Shown piece by piece: positions 1 to 9,807 of a stretch of DNA of 22,429 bases. Under the pieces are notes generated by a model. It was not told the origin of the DNA. It saw only the letters and a list, made by a program, of their open reading frames with translations, and made no database searches. The position numbers and the translations under genes are program-made. Numbering within the stretch: the stretch's first letter is position 1; each line of letters opens with the position of its first letter. Source of the DNA: Pelargonium cotyledonis. Lineage: Eukaryota; Streptophyta; Magnoliopsida; Geraniales; Geraniaceae. Location: contig JAYMTA010001008.1 in NCBI GenBank assembly GCA_036897625.1, positions 1 to 22,429 on the forward strand, given 5' to 3'.

Positions 1-1090
1 AGACCAACTATCACAACAATTTTCGGTTCATTTTTTTTTTTTTCAATTTTTGGTTCACAAATTTGATAGTTTCAATTGATTTTGTGTAATAATTTGATGT
101 ATGGTTCATAGTATAAATTTCCAACATCATGTTTGTGATAGTTTGATCATTTGATTTTTTGTTTGTTTAATTTTTGGTTTAATCAATTTTTGTTCATATT
201 TTCCAGCGAAAATGCAGATTATGAAGACCAAAAAATTCATATGGTCGCTGAAATCTTCAAAAGCGTCAAAAGAAAAAAGAAAAAGAGTATTTCAGTCATT
301 AAATAAAAATTAATAAACATATGTTAAAAAATCCATCAATTTTAACGGTAAAAACAACTTTAGTAAAATTGTGGTGGATTTTGTACGAAAGTAAATTTCT
401 TTAGTAGGTTATCTATACCATTAATCAGTTTTCATCTCTGCAATTTGCCCAATTTATTCTACCAAAATCTTAAAGCATCAACTATACGATGAGTATAGAT
501 GTATGTCCACTTGTTCAAATCTCAAATAAAACTATAAAACAAATGTCAGAATCAGACTATAATTAAGTATAGTTCAATAATCAACTTACTAATCTCCAAT
601 ATGAAGTTTTATGAAAAATGTGGGTCATACAATAATTTCATATTCGAATTGAGTTTATTTGAGTACGAGGAGATAAAATTTAATCCCAAACAAATTTTAG
701 CTATCAAAGTTCAAAGCTACCATCATTGAATTTCGTAAATTTCTCCACAACCCAAACGAGTTTTTTCATTTATTGAGCCCAACAATCAATATCATTTATC
801 TTCAAAGTCACATGTTAGCTGGCATCACACCTAAAACCTAAAATTTTAGACAAATCCATAATCAAAACAAATCATTAATTAACACACAAACCAAAATCAA
901 TTTTGCCATGTCATTTTTCGTTTTCATTCTTATCTAGTGTCCACTCTTATCTCAACAAAAAAAATGATTTTCTTACACAAAATAGCCGGGAAAGAAAGTC
1001 ATCAGATTATGTCCTAAAGACAATTTTCCCAAATAAGTCGCACAAACAAATGGTGTTCATGCACCAAATCGCACCACACGTGGCCGTTTT
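1..1090. other. AT-rich left flank without a supported gene
   Basis: Very AT-rich sequence with long T runs near the left edge. Loose variants of a 'tttttggttca' phrase recur in the first 190 bases, suggesting decayed repeat sequence, but I see no clear terminal repeats or coding frame. A 74-codon frame at 903-1127 runs into the promoter of the next gene and shows no recognisable protein. The last 200 bases are probably upstream regulatory DNA of the UDP-xylose synthase gene. Confidence 0.5.
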
Positions 1091-1103
1091 CAAGTTACGT
1101 CTC

Positions 1104-1113
1104 CTTATAAACA
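1104..1113 (+). promoter_or_regulatory. TATA box of the UDP-xylose synthase gene
   Basis: The sequence cttataaaca lies about 30 bases upstream of where transcription would have to begin to include the leader exon ending at the GT donor at 1244. It is the only well-placed TATA-like motif upstream of that exon. Confidence 0.5.
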
Positions 1114-1134
1114 ACGCAAGTAGCTGATGATTCA

Positions 1135-1730
1135 AAAGACGACTCATTTGTAAGAAATCTGAGTCAGATCATACACTCATTGCTATCCCAAACCTTCCAT
1201 TTTCGATCTCCTAAAACCCTAGATTTTCTACCCCAACGACAAGGTACGGTGAAATAAGGATTCGATTTCATGGGCTGATTGATGTTTTTTACTTTTTAAA
1301 TCTTATTAAAGTCAATTTTGTTAGGTTTGGTGAGATGCAACTGCTGTTTTAGCTGTTGGTAGTGTTGTTATTGAGCGCCTATCATCACACTAACCTCTAT
1401 GCTTTTCGTGATTTTGAAGCCTTCGATTTTTCTTATTTATGATTTTTTATTTCGACATTTGGTGGAGGAAGTTTCGTTTTTTTTTTTGGTTGGAAATTTA
1501 ATCTCTGGGACTATAAATACGAGTTTTGAAGGAGTGAGATCACAGCTCATTCTAGGGTTTTCTGCTCAACTTACTGTCAAAAGGGTATATCTAGAAATCA
1601 GTTTTTTGTTAATGATTTAGACGTTTTTAATCTTTCTCAGTTTTGATGACATTGATGCTCATTTTGCGTGTATGGGTTGTGTATTTATTATGAAGAATTG
1701 ATGGGTTTGTTTGATTTGTGGTTGGTACAG
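1135..1730 (+). other. 5'UTR leader exon (to 1243) and leader intron (1244-1730) of the UDP-xylose synthase gene
   Basis: A leader exon ends ACAAG|GTACGG at 1243/1244, and the next exon begins after GGTACAG at 1730, 24 bases before the start codon. The 487-base intron is T-rich. The leader contains a telo-box AAACCCTA at 1214-1221, an element common in highly expressed plant genes. First introns in plant leaders often raise expression; that this one does so is inference. The 5' boundary (about 1135) is estimated from the TATA position. Confidence 0.6.
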
Positions 1731-1754
1731 AGCTTAAGGGGGAGATCTGAGGCA

Positions 1755-4700
1755 ATGGCACACGGTTCTTCTAATGGAGATAGCCTAAAAACGACAAAGC
1801 CTCCTCCAAACCCGTCGCCTCTGCGGAATTCCAAGTTTTTTCAGGTATTTTTTATGAACTGGTAGTAATTATTCAAAGGTTGCTAGTATATATGGATACT
1901 TGTGATGCGTGGATCATCTGATTAACAGTCAGTTACTGATTTGCTGCAGATAACTATTTTTTAGTTCAAAAATTGATTGATCAGTTGCGATAAAACAATA
2001 GTTTGGAGTTTGATATTGCTTTTTGCCTATTTTATTCGATTTATATTGTGTGCAAGAAATGATTTTTATAGTCTCTGCAGTACAGAGATTGAATTCTGTT
2101 CCGTCTTTTTGAATCAACATTTTTTCATTTCATGGATCTTATGATATTCCTCTGTAATTGTCGGATCACAATGTTTTTATTTCTGTCCTTCCAAATATTA
2201 GCCTTATATTTTCTATACCAAGGCAGATCTCATCATTATTATGGGCAGATCTATCTTCCCCTTTCTTTGCTCACTCATTATAGTGACTGTGTGATAAATC
2301 AGAGATGTGATCCTATCATTATAGTGGCTTTTGATATAACCAGTTGTATCACCAACATTACGTCCAATTTACTTCAGTCATAAGAACTCATAGCCAATAA
2401 GTGGTTCGGTGGTCTGTTGAATAATCATTGATCACGTTTTGTTATTAATGACAGTCCAATATGAGGATTTTGGTTACTGGAGGAGCCGGATTCATTGGTT
2501 CTCACCTGGTGGACAGATTAATGCAAAATGAAAAGAATGAGGTTAGCATTTCTTTTGATCCCTTCTTTCATTTTATTGTAATCCCTTTGCATTTATTGTT
2601 TTGTTCTTGTAAGTTGGAAGAACACTTACTCAAGTACCAACAGAACATGCTGCTGTTCACTTTGTAGACATGGGTTCAGTGATGTAGATGGTGATGTTTT
2701 CAATAACATGTCTCTGATTCTTTCTCTTTTAGGTAATTGTTGCTGATAACTATTTCACTGGGTCTAAAGACAATCTCAAGAAATGGATTGGACATCCAAG
2801 ATTTGAGCTTATTCGACATGGTAATTTCTTGTCTTTTAGTCTTTCCTTTTGTCAAGTCCCAAGTTGGTGATTTCTATTTTTTTGTCACTCAATGTAATGC
2901 AGTTTTAAGTATGCCACTTGTACAATAATGCCTTGCCCAGCCACTGATTTTATCTGTACTTCTGTAGTATGTCTGTAATTTGGAAAAGTATTGTTATACT
3001 ATAAACGAACCGATTTACTATGAACCAATTCAACTGGCATTCTTTCCAGTTAAAACATGAAGCTGAATTATCACTTTTGACTTGTTTTGCCTTCAAATAG
3101 TTATTGCGTTTCAGTTTCCCGTTGCCTTCCAATATGATGTACTGCCTGTGTACTTGTTTCCTCTAGTTTCTTTTTCTTGTTTTACATAGGTTATTTGGAC
3201 TGAAATGTTTTCTGCTGTATGCTTATTTGCTTCTTTCACAGATGTCACGGAACCACTATTGGTTGAGGTTGATCAGATTTACCATCTTGCATGCCCTGCT
3301 TCACCAATTTTCTATAAATACAATCCTGTAAAGGTGTGTATATAGCAATATATGTGTCTACTTGACCCAATTTGGGCTGTTTTGTCTCAAATTTATCAGT
3401 TTAAGTATGTGAACTGAAATTGTATAATGGTTTTTTAGACTCTCCCTGATTCGCAAGCATATGATTTTTTTACAGACGATAAAGACAAATGTGATTGGTA
3501 CACTGAACATGCTAGGACTGGCCAAGCGAGTTGGAGCAAGGTTTGAGGATTTGATCATCATTTATTACTTTGAACAGTCTCATTTATTGCTCTTTCTTAT
3601 TTATTATATTTGGTCTTCAGGATTTTGCTCACTTCAACATCGGAGGTATATGGAGATCCTCTTGTGCATCCCCAACCTGAGACCTACTGGGGCAATGTCA
3701 ACCCAATTGGTATGTTCGCTACTTAATTTTTTGAGCTTATCTATTTCATTTTTTTCTGATCTAAAACTTGTCAATTTTTTGGGTATCTGCTGAAGACATT
3801 GCTTATGCAGAAGGAAACATGATTCAGTTTTTTAAATCTTTATCTTCAAATTAGAGTTACTGTTTTATTTTCTTGTATAAACTGGCAAATATGGACTTGC
3901 ATGAAGCTGATACGGGGAAAAAAAAAATGAAATGTATGTTTACCCTGACTATTTTCGTATATTAAAACCCAGAGTTACTGAATTCTTCAATGTGATTATC
4001 ATTAGTCATTTTTCTCATAATTCAATACAGAACATTGTAGAATTTACAGCGCGATTTATATATCTTGCAATTTTTGGATGCCACTCAGTGACATAATTTC
4101 TATTCTCTTGTTCTGTTTGTTATTTTACAAAGATATCAGACAATGTATTCTTGGGTTATTTATGTATTACAATGCCAAATACATATATATTTCCCTGGTA
4201 CTGTGGTACAAAGTAAGCTTATCTGCATCTTTAGTGTGGATGACTGAAGACATCTTTTGTATGTATAACAGGAGTCCGGAGCTGCTATGATGAGGGGAAG
4301 CGTGTTGCTGAAACTCTGATGTTTGACTATCACAGGCAGCATGGGATAGGTATGGAATACTTTTTATTCTTTGGCTGAAGGTTTCTTTTTGAACGACTTA
4401 TTTATTCATTTGATTTTTTTTTTCTTTTCAAAGAAATCCGAATTGCTAGAATCTTCAACACATATGGTCCACGCATGAATATCGATGATGGGCGTGTTGT
4501 CAGCAATTTCATTGCTCAAGCACTCCGGTAGGTCCTTGTGCCATTTCATGGTTGCTTTTAGATGTACATTTACGTCAATAGCTAGACCATTTGATTCTTT
4601 CTCTTTTAATGATGCAAATGTTGACTTTTGTATCCTGTTTTGCACTGGCAGTGGTGAACCATTGACTGTCCAAGCTCCAGGAACCCAGACCCGAAGCTTT

Positions 4701-5282
4701 TGTTACGTCTCTGACATGGTATGTTGTGAACAAAACATATGCACAAGTTACTCTATATAATATATTATTGTCACATTATCTTAGTAACTTAAATTCTGAA
4801 GGTTGATGGCCTTGTACGGCTCATGGAAGGAGAGAACACCGGGCCAATCAACATTGGAAACCCAGGTAGGACCTATGATTTGCATACTTCAAAAAAACCA
4901 TCTTCGGACTCAAATTACTATCATGCCCTTGCTAACCTATGAATTCTTTTAGGTGAATTCACCATGCTTGAACTTGCTGAGACAGTGAAGGAGGTGTGTA
5001 TTCTGTGCTCACTCTGTAGTAACTGTATGTTTGAATAGTTTGAATTCCATTTCAACTGATAGTTCTCGATATAAACACGGTTGTGTTGCTGTGCAGCTCA
5101 TCAACCCTGATGTGGAGATAAAGCATGTAGAGAACACTCCGGATGATCCACGACAGAGGAAACCCGACATTACCAAGGCAAAGGAATTGCTGGGCTGGGA
5201 GCCAAAAATCAAGCTGCGGGACGGTCTTCCCCTTATGGAGGAAGATTTCAGGCTGAGGCTTGGAGTTTCCAAAAAGAAGTGA
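1755..5282 (+). CDS. UXS: UDP-xylose synthase (UDP-glucuronate decarboxylase), cytosolic type
   Basis: Converts UDP-glucuronic acid to UDP-xylose with bound NAD+, supplying xylose for xylan, xyloglucan and glycoproteins. Coding exons: 1755-1844, 2455-2541, 2733-2820, 3242-3333, 3476-3540, 3621-3709, 4272-4349, 4434-4527, 4652-4718, 4802-4865, 4953-4993, 5097-5282; the sum is 1041 nt, 346 aa, all phases matching. It is an extended short-chain dehydrogenase/reductase. The Rossmann GxxGxxG is GGAGFIG at residues 39-45, TSTSEVYG at 145-152 is the active-site strand, and the catalytic YxxxK is Y176/K180 (CYDEGK). There is no N-terminal membrane anchor: the start MAHGSSNGD leads through a Pro-rich stretch straight into NMRILVTGG, as in Arabidopsis UXS3/5/6 rather than the Golgi forms UXS1/2/4. 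Length fits that group. The start is the first ATG of the exon after the leader intron. The gene appears intact. Confidence 0.96.
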
Positions 5283-5510
5283 GCATATAAACTGGAGAAT
5301 TTAGATGGGCACTGTTTTGTTCATGGGTCTTGCATTACTGCTAGGTACTTTTGCTGAGAAAATATGACATCAAAACCTGTTCCTATTGTGTGTCTTCTTA
5401 AATATTTGAGATATTGTTGAAAATGAGCTCTCTTTCTCTTTACTGTAGCTATGAGATTGTTCATGAGTTGCTTGTTGCCTTGGCAATTTTGTTGCTGCAA
5501 TGATTATTAT

Positions 5511-5516
5511 AATAAA
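5511..5516 (+). terminator. Polyadenylation signal of the UDP-xylose synthase gene
   Basis: A canonical AATAAA lies 229 bases after the stop codon in T-rich sequence, at a usual distance for a plant 3'UTR. The transcript probably ends around 5530-5560. Confidence 0.6.
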
Positions 5517-5586
5517 GGTTTTCTTTTTAAATTTGTCTTGCAATTGTTCTCAATAATGGCTAGTATGATACTTTTGTTAGAGTGAT

Positions 5587-5819
5587 CATCAAATAACCAT
5601 CGTCGGATCAAATGCCTTAAAGCGTTTGCTTCTGTTGCGATGTTTCAAGTCTACCTTCTTATACGGTCGCTTTAAAACATTTTTTCGTCAACCGCGTGTA
5701 AGTGGCTTAAAACGTTTCCTTCTATTGAGAAGGTTCGAGTCTCGGTTCTTATACGAAGGTCGTTTTGAAACGTTTTTTCGTGAGTCCTTGTAACTAGACA
5801 CGTGTTTCCCATCAAATAA
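5587..5819 (+). mobile_element. Probable tRNA-derived SINE with a dimeric body
   Basis: A 213-base insert (5597-5809) is flanked by identical 10-bp repeats CATCAAATAA at 5587-5596 and 5810-5819, read as a target-site duplication. Inside are two imperfect copies of a roughly 90-base unit starting near 5614 and 5704. The second copy has RNA polymerase III promoter-like boxes: TGGCTTAAAACG (A-box-like, about 5703) and GGTTCGAGTCT (B-box-like, about 5732), spaced as in tRNA-derived SINEs. The first copy has decayed versions of both. No poly(A) tail is visible at the 3' end. It lies between the UXS and ACR genes. Alternatively it could be a chance direct repeat around a local tandem duplication. 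Confidence 0.5.
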
Positions 5820-6187
5820 TAGTTTGGATTCTTATTTATTGTTCTTTTTTCCTTCGATAGAGAAGCAAACAGTTAAAATCCAGAAAATAAAATAAAAGCA
5901 TTATCCAAAAATATCAATAGATGGTAGAAAATAGAAAGTATCACCAATTTCACATGAACATGTCGCTGATGTGACGAAGAGAGAAGATACTAGTAAATTC
6001 CTCCATTTCATGATCCTCATCAACCAACAAACAACATTAAACCGCAAACACCTTGCCAGGTGTCAAAATGTGATTCGCTGTACAACCGACTTACCCGAGC
6101 TATCTAACGGAGGCCGATCGTCCGGTTGAGCTCAGTTTTTTTGTGCACTTCGTTTCTCGGGTGGTGTTAGTTTTGTGGGTTCCGGTG
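5820..6187 (+). promoter_or_regulatory. Upstream region and leader of the ACR-type gene
   Basis: There is no clear TATA box, so a TATA-less promoter is likely. A CACGTG G-box at 5799-5804 lies just upstream, inside the right end of the SINE-like insert. An ATG at 6143 is in frame with the gene and would add 15 residues (MHFVSRVVLVLWVPV), but the family starts at MG-(I/V)-x-S/N-DD, so 6188 is preferred and the 6143 ATG is treated as leader. Confidence 0.4.
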
Positions 6188-8632
6188 ATGGGAGTACCGA
6201 GCGACGACGCCGTTTTGATCGAGAAAGGGAAAAAGCCTGGGGAGCCCTGGGTCATCACCGTCAATTGTCCTGATAAAACCGGTCTCGGATGCGATATTTG
6301 TAGAGCGATTCTCGAATTTGGTCTCTACATTACAAAAGGAGGTACCTGAATTCTGAGCTCTGTTCACTTCTTGCTTAATTTCAGATTTGTTTTGCTTTTC
6401 TTTTGCTGTTGTTTTGTTATATATGTTGTTTCTGTAGATTTCTGGTTATTGGGTTTGTGTGATTTGAATTTCATGTGGGTTCAACGATAAAAGTGTAGTT
6501 TTTTTTATAATTATTTTGCTATTGTTTTTTAATATTTGTTGTTTCTGTAGATTTTTGGTTTTGGGTTAGTGAGATATTTGAAATTCACGTGGGTTTAGAG
6601 TTAACGTATTGTTTATTATAATCTCTTTTTTGTGTATTCTAGCTGAATTTGTCAGCATGAAAATGGAATGGCTTCTTCTGTTTGTCCCTGTATGCAAGCA
6701 TTGCAAGCTTTTTTTGTCCTCTATAGTCTATATCATCAATGGAAATCTCTGTCCTTTATTAATGTTTTTCAATTTGTATTTTATTTGCTTCAGTAAGTAG
6801 TTCAATTTTTAGTGTTTTATGGTACTTTAGCTGGTAATTTTGGGGAATTCGATGCTGTGTTCGCTTGTTGATACCGTTACTTGTTTTTCTTCAAAGAAAT
6901 CAAAATGTTGGATACAATGATCACCCATTTCTTATTCTTGTGTGCTTTCTCTGGTTATAGATATTTCAACAGATGGAATATGGTGCTACATAATATTATG
7001 GGTTGTTCCTAATTCTAGCTCGACTATTCTGAGATGGCTAAGTTTGAAAAACCGCCTTCTATCTGTGTGCCCATCATGTTCGCCGGTGGCATTTTACTTC
7101 AATCAGCAGCCTGCGAACTCCACATCTTCTCCGGTTTACTTGTTGAAGTTCTTTTGCCTTGACCGAGAAGGATTGTTACATGGTAGTGCCCAATCTCTTT
7201 TTGATCCATTTTACTTGTATTGAATATGTATGGAAATGTCTTTAGTTCTGATGTGCCTTTAAGTTCTCTTCAGATGTGACTCAAGTTCTTTGTGAGCTCG
7301 AGCTTGAAATTCAAAGGGTGAAAGTGACAACGACCCCAGATGGAAGAGTCCTAGACCTCTTCTTCATAACCGATAACATGTGAGATATCATTTCGGGTTC
7401 CTATATATTGTACGCAGCAAATACTTGTGTGTTTTGACTGCATCTTACAAGTTGGTGCTATATAGTAAAAAAAAAAAAAAAAAAAAAAATTAAAAACCCT
7501 TGCGGAAAGGTATTTGCTTCGGTGCAATTTGGAGATTCTTCATTATTTCATCTTTAAGGCCTTTATGGCTATTTAGATCTCTGGTTAAAACTGAAAATCT
7601 TCATTCAAAAGTAGTTTCTCATATGGTATTGCAATTGACTAAAACTAAGTGTCCCGGTTTATTAACTGATTTCAGGGAACTTCTCCATACAAAGAATCGG
7701 CAAGATCAGATGTTGGAACAATTAAATGCTGTTCTGGGTGAAATTTGCACCAGCTGTGAACTTCAGTTGGCTGGTTCCGAGTACGATTTTCATCAGTGTA
7801 TCTCTGCCCTTTCTTCTGTGGTAGCTGAGGAACTATGTAGATCTGAGCCACTAGACGAAGAAAACAGCTCACTAGCTCTTAGCTCCGATATGACGAAATT
7901 GAAAAGGGCCAGTGTGACAGTAGACAATTCACTAAGCCCAGCTCACACATTGCTCCAAATACACTGCATTGATCACAAGGGTCTCCTTTATGATATTCTG
8001 AGAACTTTGAAAGATTGCAATATTAAGGTATAAATTTGTTCAAGTACTGAATGATCTGGTCAATGAGATGGCTGATGCTTGTATTTTATTTTGCTTTTCT
8101 TATTCAGCTTGCATTTGGTCGATTCTCGCCAGGCTCCAAAGGCTATCGTGATTTAGACCTATTTATACAGCAAAAGGATGGGAAAAAGATTGTGGATTCT
8201 GATAAGCAGAATGCGCTGTGTTCTTGTTTAAAGATGGAAATGTTCCACCCGTTACGTGTAATCATCTCGAATCGAGGACCAGATACTGAGCTTTTAGTTG
8301 CTAATCCAGTAGAGTTATCTGGAAAGGGCAGACCGAGAGTGTTCTATGACGTGACACTTGAACTCAAAACACTTGGGATCTGCATTTTTTCGGTAAGAAA
8401 TTATTCACAAACTTGCTTTAAGAACCACTGTCCAAATAGATTGAATTTTCATGCATTAGTGACACTTTGCTTTCGTGACTCTTAGGCTGAAATAGGAAGG
8501 CAATCAACGTCAGATCGAGAATGGGAGGTTTACAGATTTTTGTTGGACGAGAACTGCAGATTTCAGTCATCGAATATGGTAGCGAGACATCAGATTGTGG
8601 ATAGAGTTCGAAGAACACTGATGGGCTGGTGA
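6188..8632 (+). CDS. ACR9: ACT domain-repeat protein, ACR9/ACR10 type
   Basis: ACR proteins are plant proteins built almost entirely of ACT domains, which bind amino acids or similar small ligands; they are thought to act in amino-acid sensing or signalling rather than catalysis. Coding exons: 6188-6341, 6961-7182, 7274-7379, 7676-8027, 8108-8392, 8486-8632 (1266 nt, 421 aa, phases consistent). ACT-like segments lie at about residues 16-95 (VNCPDKTGLG), 110-165 (CLDREGLLHD), 252-310 (CIDHKGLLYD) and a weaker one at 350-405. The conserved block GPDTELLVANPVELSGKG joins the third and fourth, and the chain ends TLMGW as in Arabidopsis ACR9 and ACR10. As I recall those sequences it looks closer to ACR9; choosing between the two is less certain than the family. 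A strong donor overlaps the stop codon, so a longer alternative C-terminus is possible. Confidence 0.93.
6411..6605 (+). repeat. Imperfect tandem duplication in ACR intron 1
   Basis: About 75 bases are repeated with an offset of 113: gttgtttctgtagattt occurs at 6425 and again at 6538, each followed by a similar tggtt..gggtt..gatttgaa/gatatttgaaatt..gtgggtt phrase. Both copies are intronic (intron 6342-6960). This looks like an old local duplication with no evident function. Confidence 0.6.
7467..7489 (+). repeat. Poly(A) tract in ACR intron 3
   Basis: Twenty-three consecutive A residues within intron 7380-7675. I see no flanking target-site duplication or retroposed body, so it is listed as a simple repeat only. 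Confidence 0.85.
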
Positions 8633-9660
8633 GTATGTTAGTCGTTACTCGTCACATAATTCTAATCCTATCCCGGTTTTGTATGTTAAATCTTCGTAGC
8701 AACTAATTACAAATGCGCATGTATAGCTGTATATATTCAATAGTTTCTAATTGTACACCAATAAGTAGCAAGTTATTCTTTCAAGTTTCAACTGCAAATG
8801 GCTCTTGTGCTTCATGTTGTGGGCATGAGAGTGCTTGTAATGAACAGTTTAGTTTGCTATGGAAATGCTGTGGATGAATCTAGAGATGCATATGTTGAAG
8901 CTACAAACATTGTTTGTTTTGTCAGTAGAAGTTTCGTTTTGCATGCAGAAGAACATGAGCTCTCAATAGATGCTAACGAAGAAGAATCGTTGGAGCAAAA
9001 AGAGGTGTTAAGCGTTGAGCATCGCTGCCGAAACAATGGAGTAGTGAGTGCCAAGCATGAAGTGGTAACATGAGGCGCTTACGAACCCATTTCGAAGCTC
9101 ATACCATGTTGTCTATTCTCTTGTATCGCACTTATGAGACAAGTTGTCATGCATGTCACCAATCGAAGCTAAAGATGACTCTAGTTAAAAGACATTTTTC
9201 TTTCTTAACCCTTGACACATGTCGCAATGAGCATGCTCCATCAAAGGCGTTACCAAGGATAAAATTGTAACATATCCACAACAGATAAAGGCTGTCTATC
9301 ATCTGTGTCCACGTTGGCATCTCCTATCTAAATCTTTCGCCACGTGTTCAATAGATGTGAGCTAATTATTATCACCACCATGGTGATTCAATCACTACTC
9401 GAATTTTGTACTGAAACCACAAAAACACGTTTAATAATTGTCATAATCACCACGACACCCACACACACTCTCTCTTTTTCCTGGTTCTTTTTGGCTCCGA
9501 GGTGTTGCTTCTCTGCTACGCCAAATCACTCAGTTTTGTGGATCGTTCCTGCTATTTTACAATAACGGTATTGACAAATAGTTTCTTTGCTTTGCCGGTC
9601 AAAGGATCCAATCAGAAAACGCTAAATTTTCTTTATACATTCAATTCAGTGCTTCGCTAA
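8633..9660 (+). other. ACR 3'UTR or alternative exon, then upstream DNA of the next gene
   Basis: The first 450 bases hold a 91-codon open frame (8798-9073) with no recognised homolog; its second half could be an in-frame alternative last exon of the ACR gene. A near-canonical AATAAG occurs about 8759 but no AATAAA. From about 9080 the sequence reads as regulatory DNA: a G-box CACGTG at 9341-9346, the 10-base palindrome CACCATGGTG at 9376-9385, and a CT-rich stretch about 9455-9480. No RNA gene is seen. Confidence 0.4.
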
Positions 9661-9741
9661 TTAAGCTCTCTGAAGAGAAGAAGAAGAAGAAGCTTTCACG
9701 CCGAGAAGGGGCTGTTCACGGCTTCTTCTTTGGATCGGAAT

Positions 9742-9755
9742 TAGGGTTAGGGTTT
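9742..9755 (+). promoter_or_regulatory. Telo-box pair in the leader of the unknown 11-exon gene
   Basis: TAGGGTTAGGGTTT contains a TAGGGTTT telo-box preceded by a second TAGGG, 53 bases before the start codon and just after a GAAGAAGAAG leader tract. Such motifs are common near transcription starts of plant housekeeping genes. Confidence 0.6.
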
Positions 9756-9807
9756 GAGCATCGGTGTCTGTCTCCTCACATGCTAATTCGCTTAAGCTTT
9801 CCTCAGA

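Noticed and set aside
1399-1620. 73-codon frame in the UDP-xylose synthase leader region
   Set aside because: It lies inside the 5'UTR intron, is T-rich and gives a hydrophobic low-complexity peptide with no recognised relatives.
5614-5793. The tRNA-like units as genuine tRNA genes
   Set aside because: The A-box and B-box spacing is too short for a full cloverleaf and I could not fold acceptor or anticodon stems; a SINE-type body fits better.
6143-6187. In-frame upstream ATG that would extend the ACR protein by 15 residues
   Set aside because: Known ACR9/ACR10 proteins begin at the position equal to 6188 (MG-x-x-x-DD), and the extra residues look like translated leader.
7467-7489. Poly(A) tract as a sign of a retroposed sequence
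   Set aside because: No target duplication or recognisable body lies next to it; simple A-tract expansion in an intron is enough.
9376-9385. CACCATGGTG palindrome as a possible operator
   Set aside because: Single short palindrome with an NcoI-like core in AT-rich intergenic DNA; a chance occurrence is likely and no plant factor is known to me for it.
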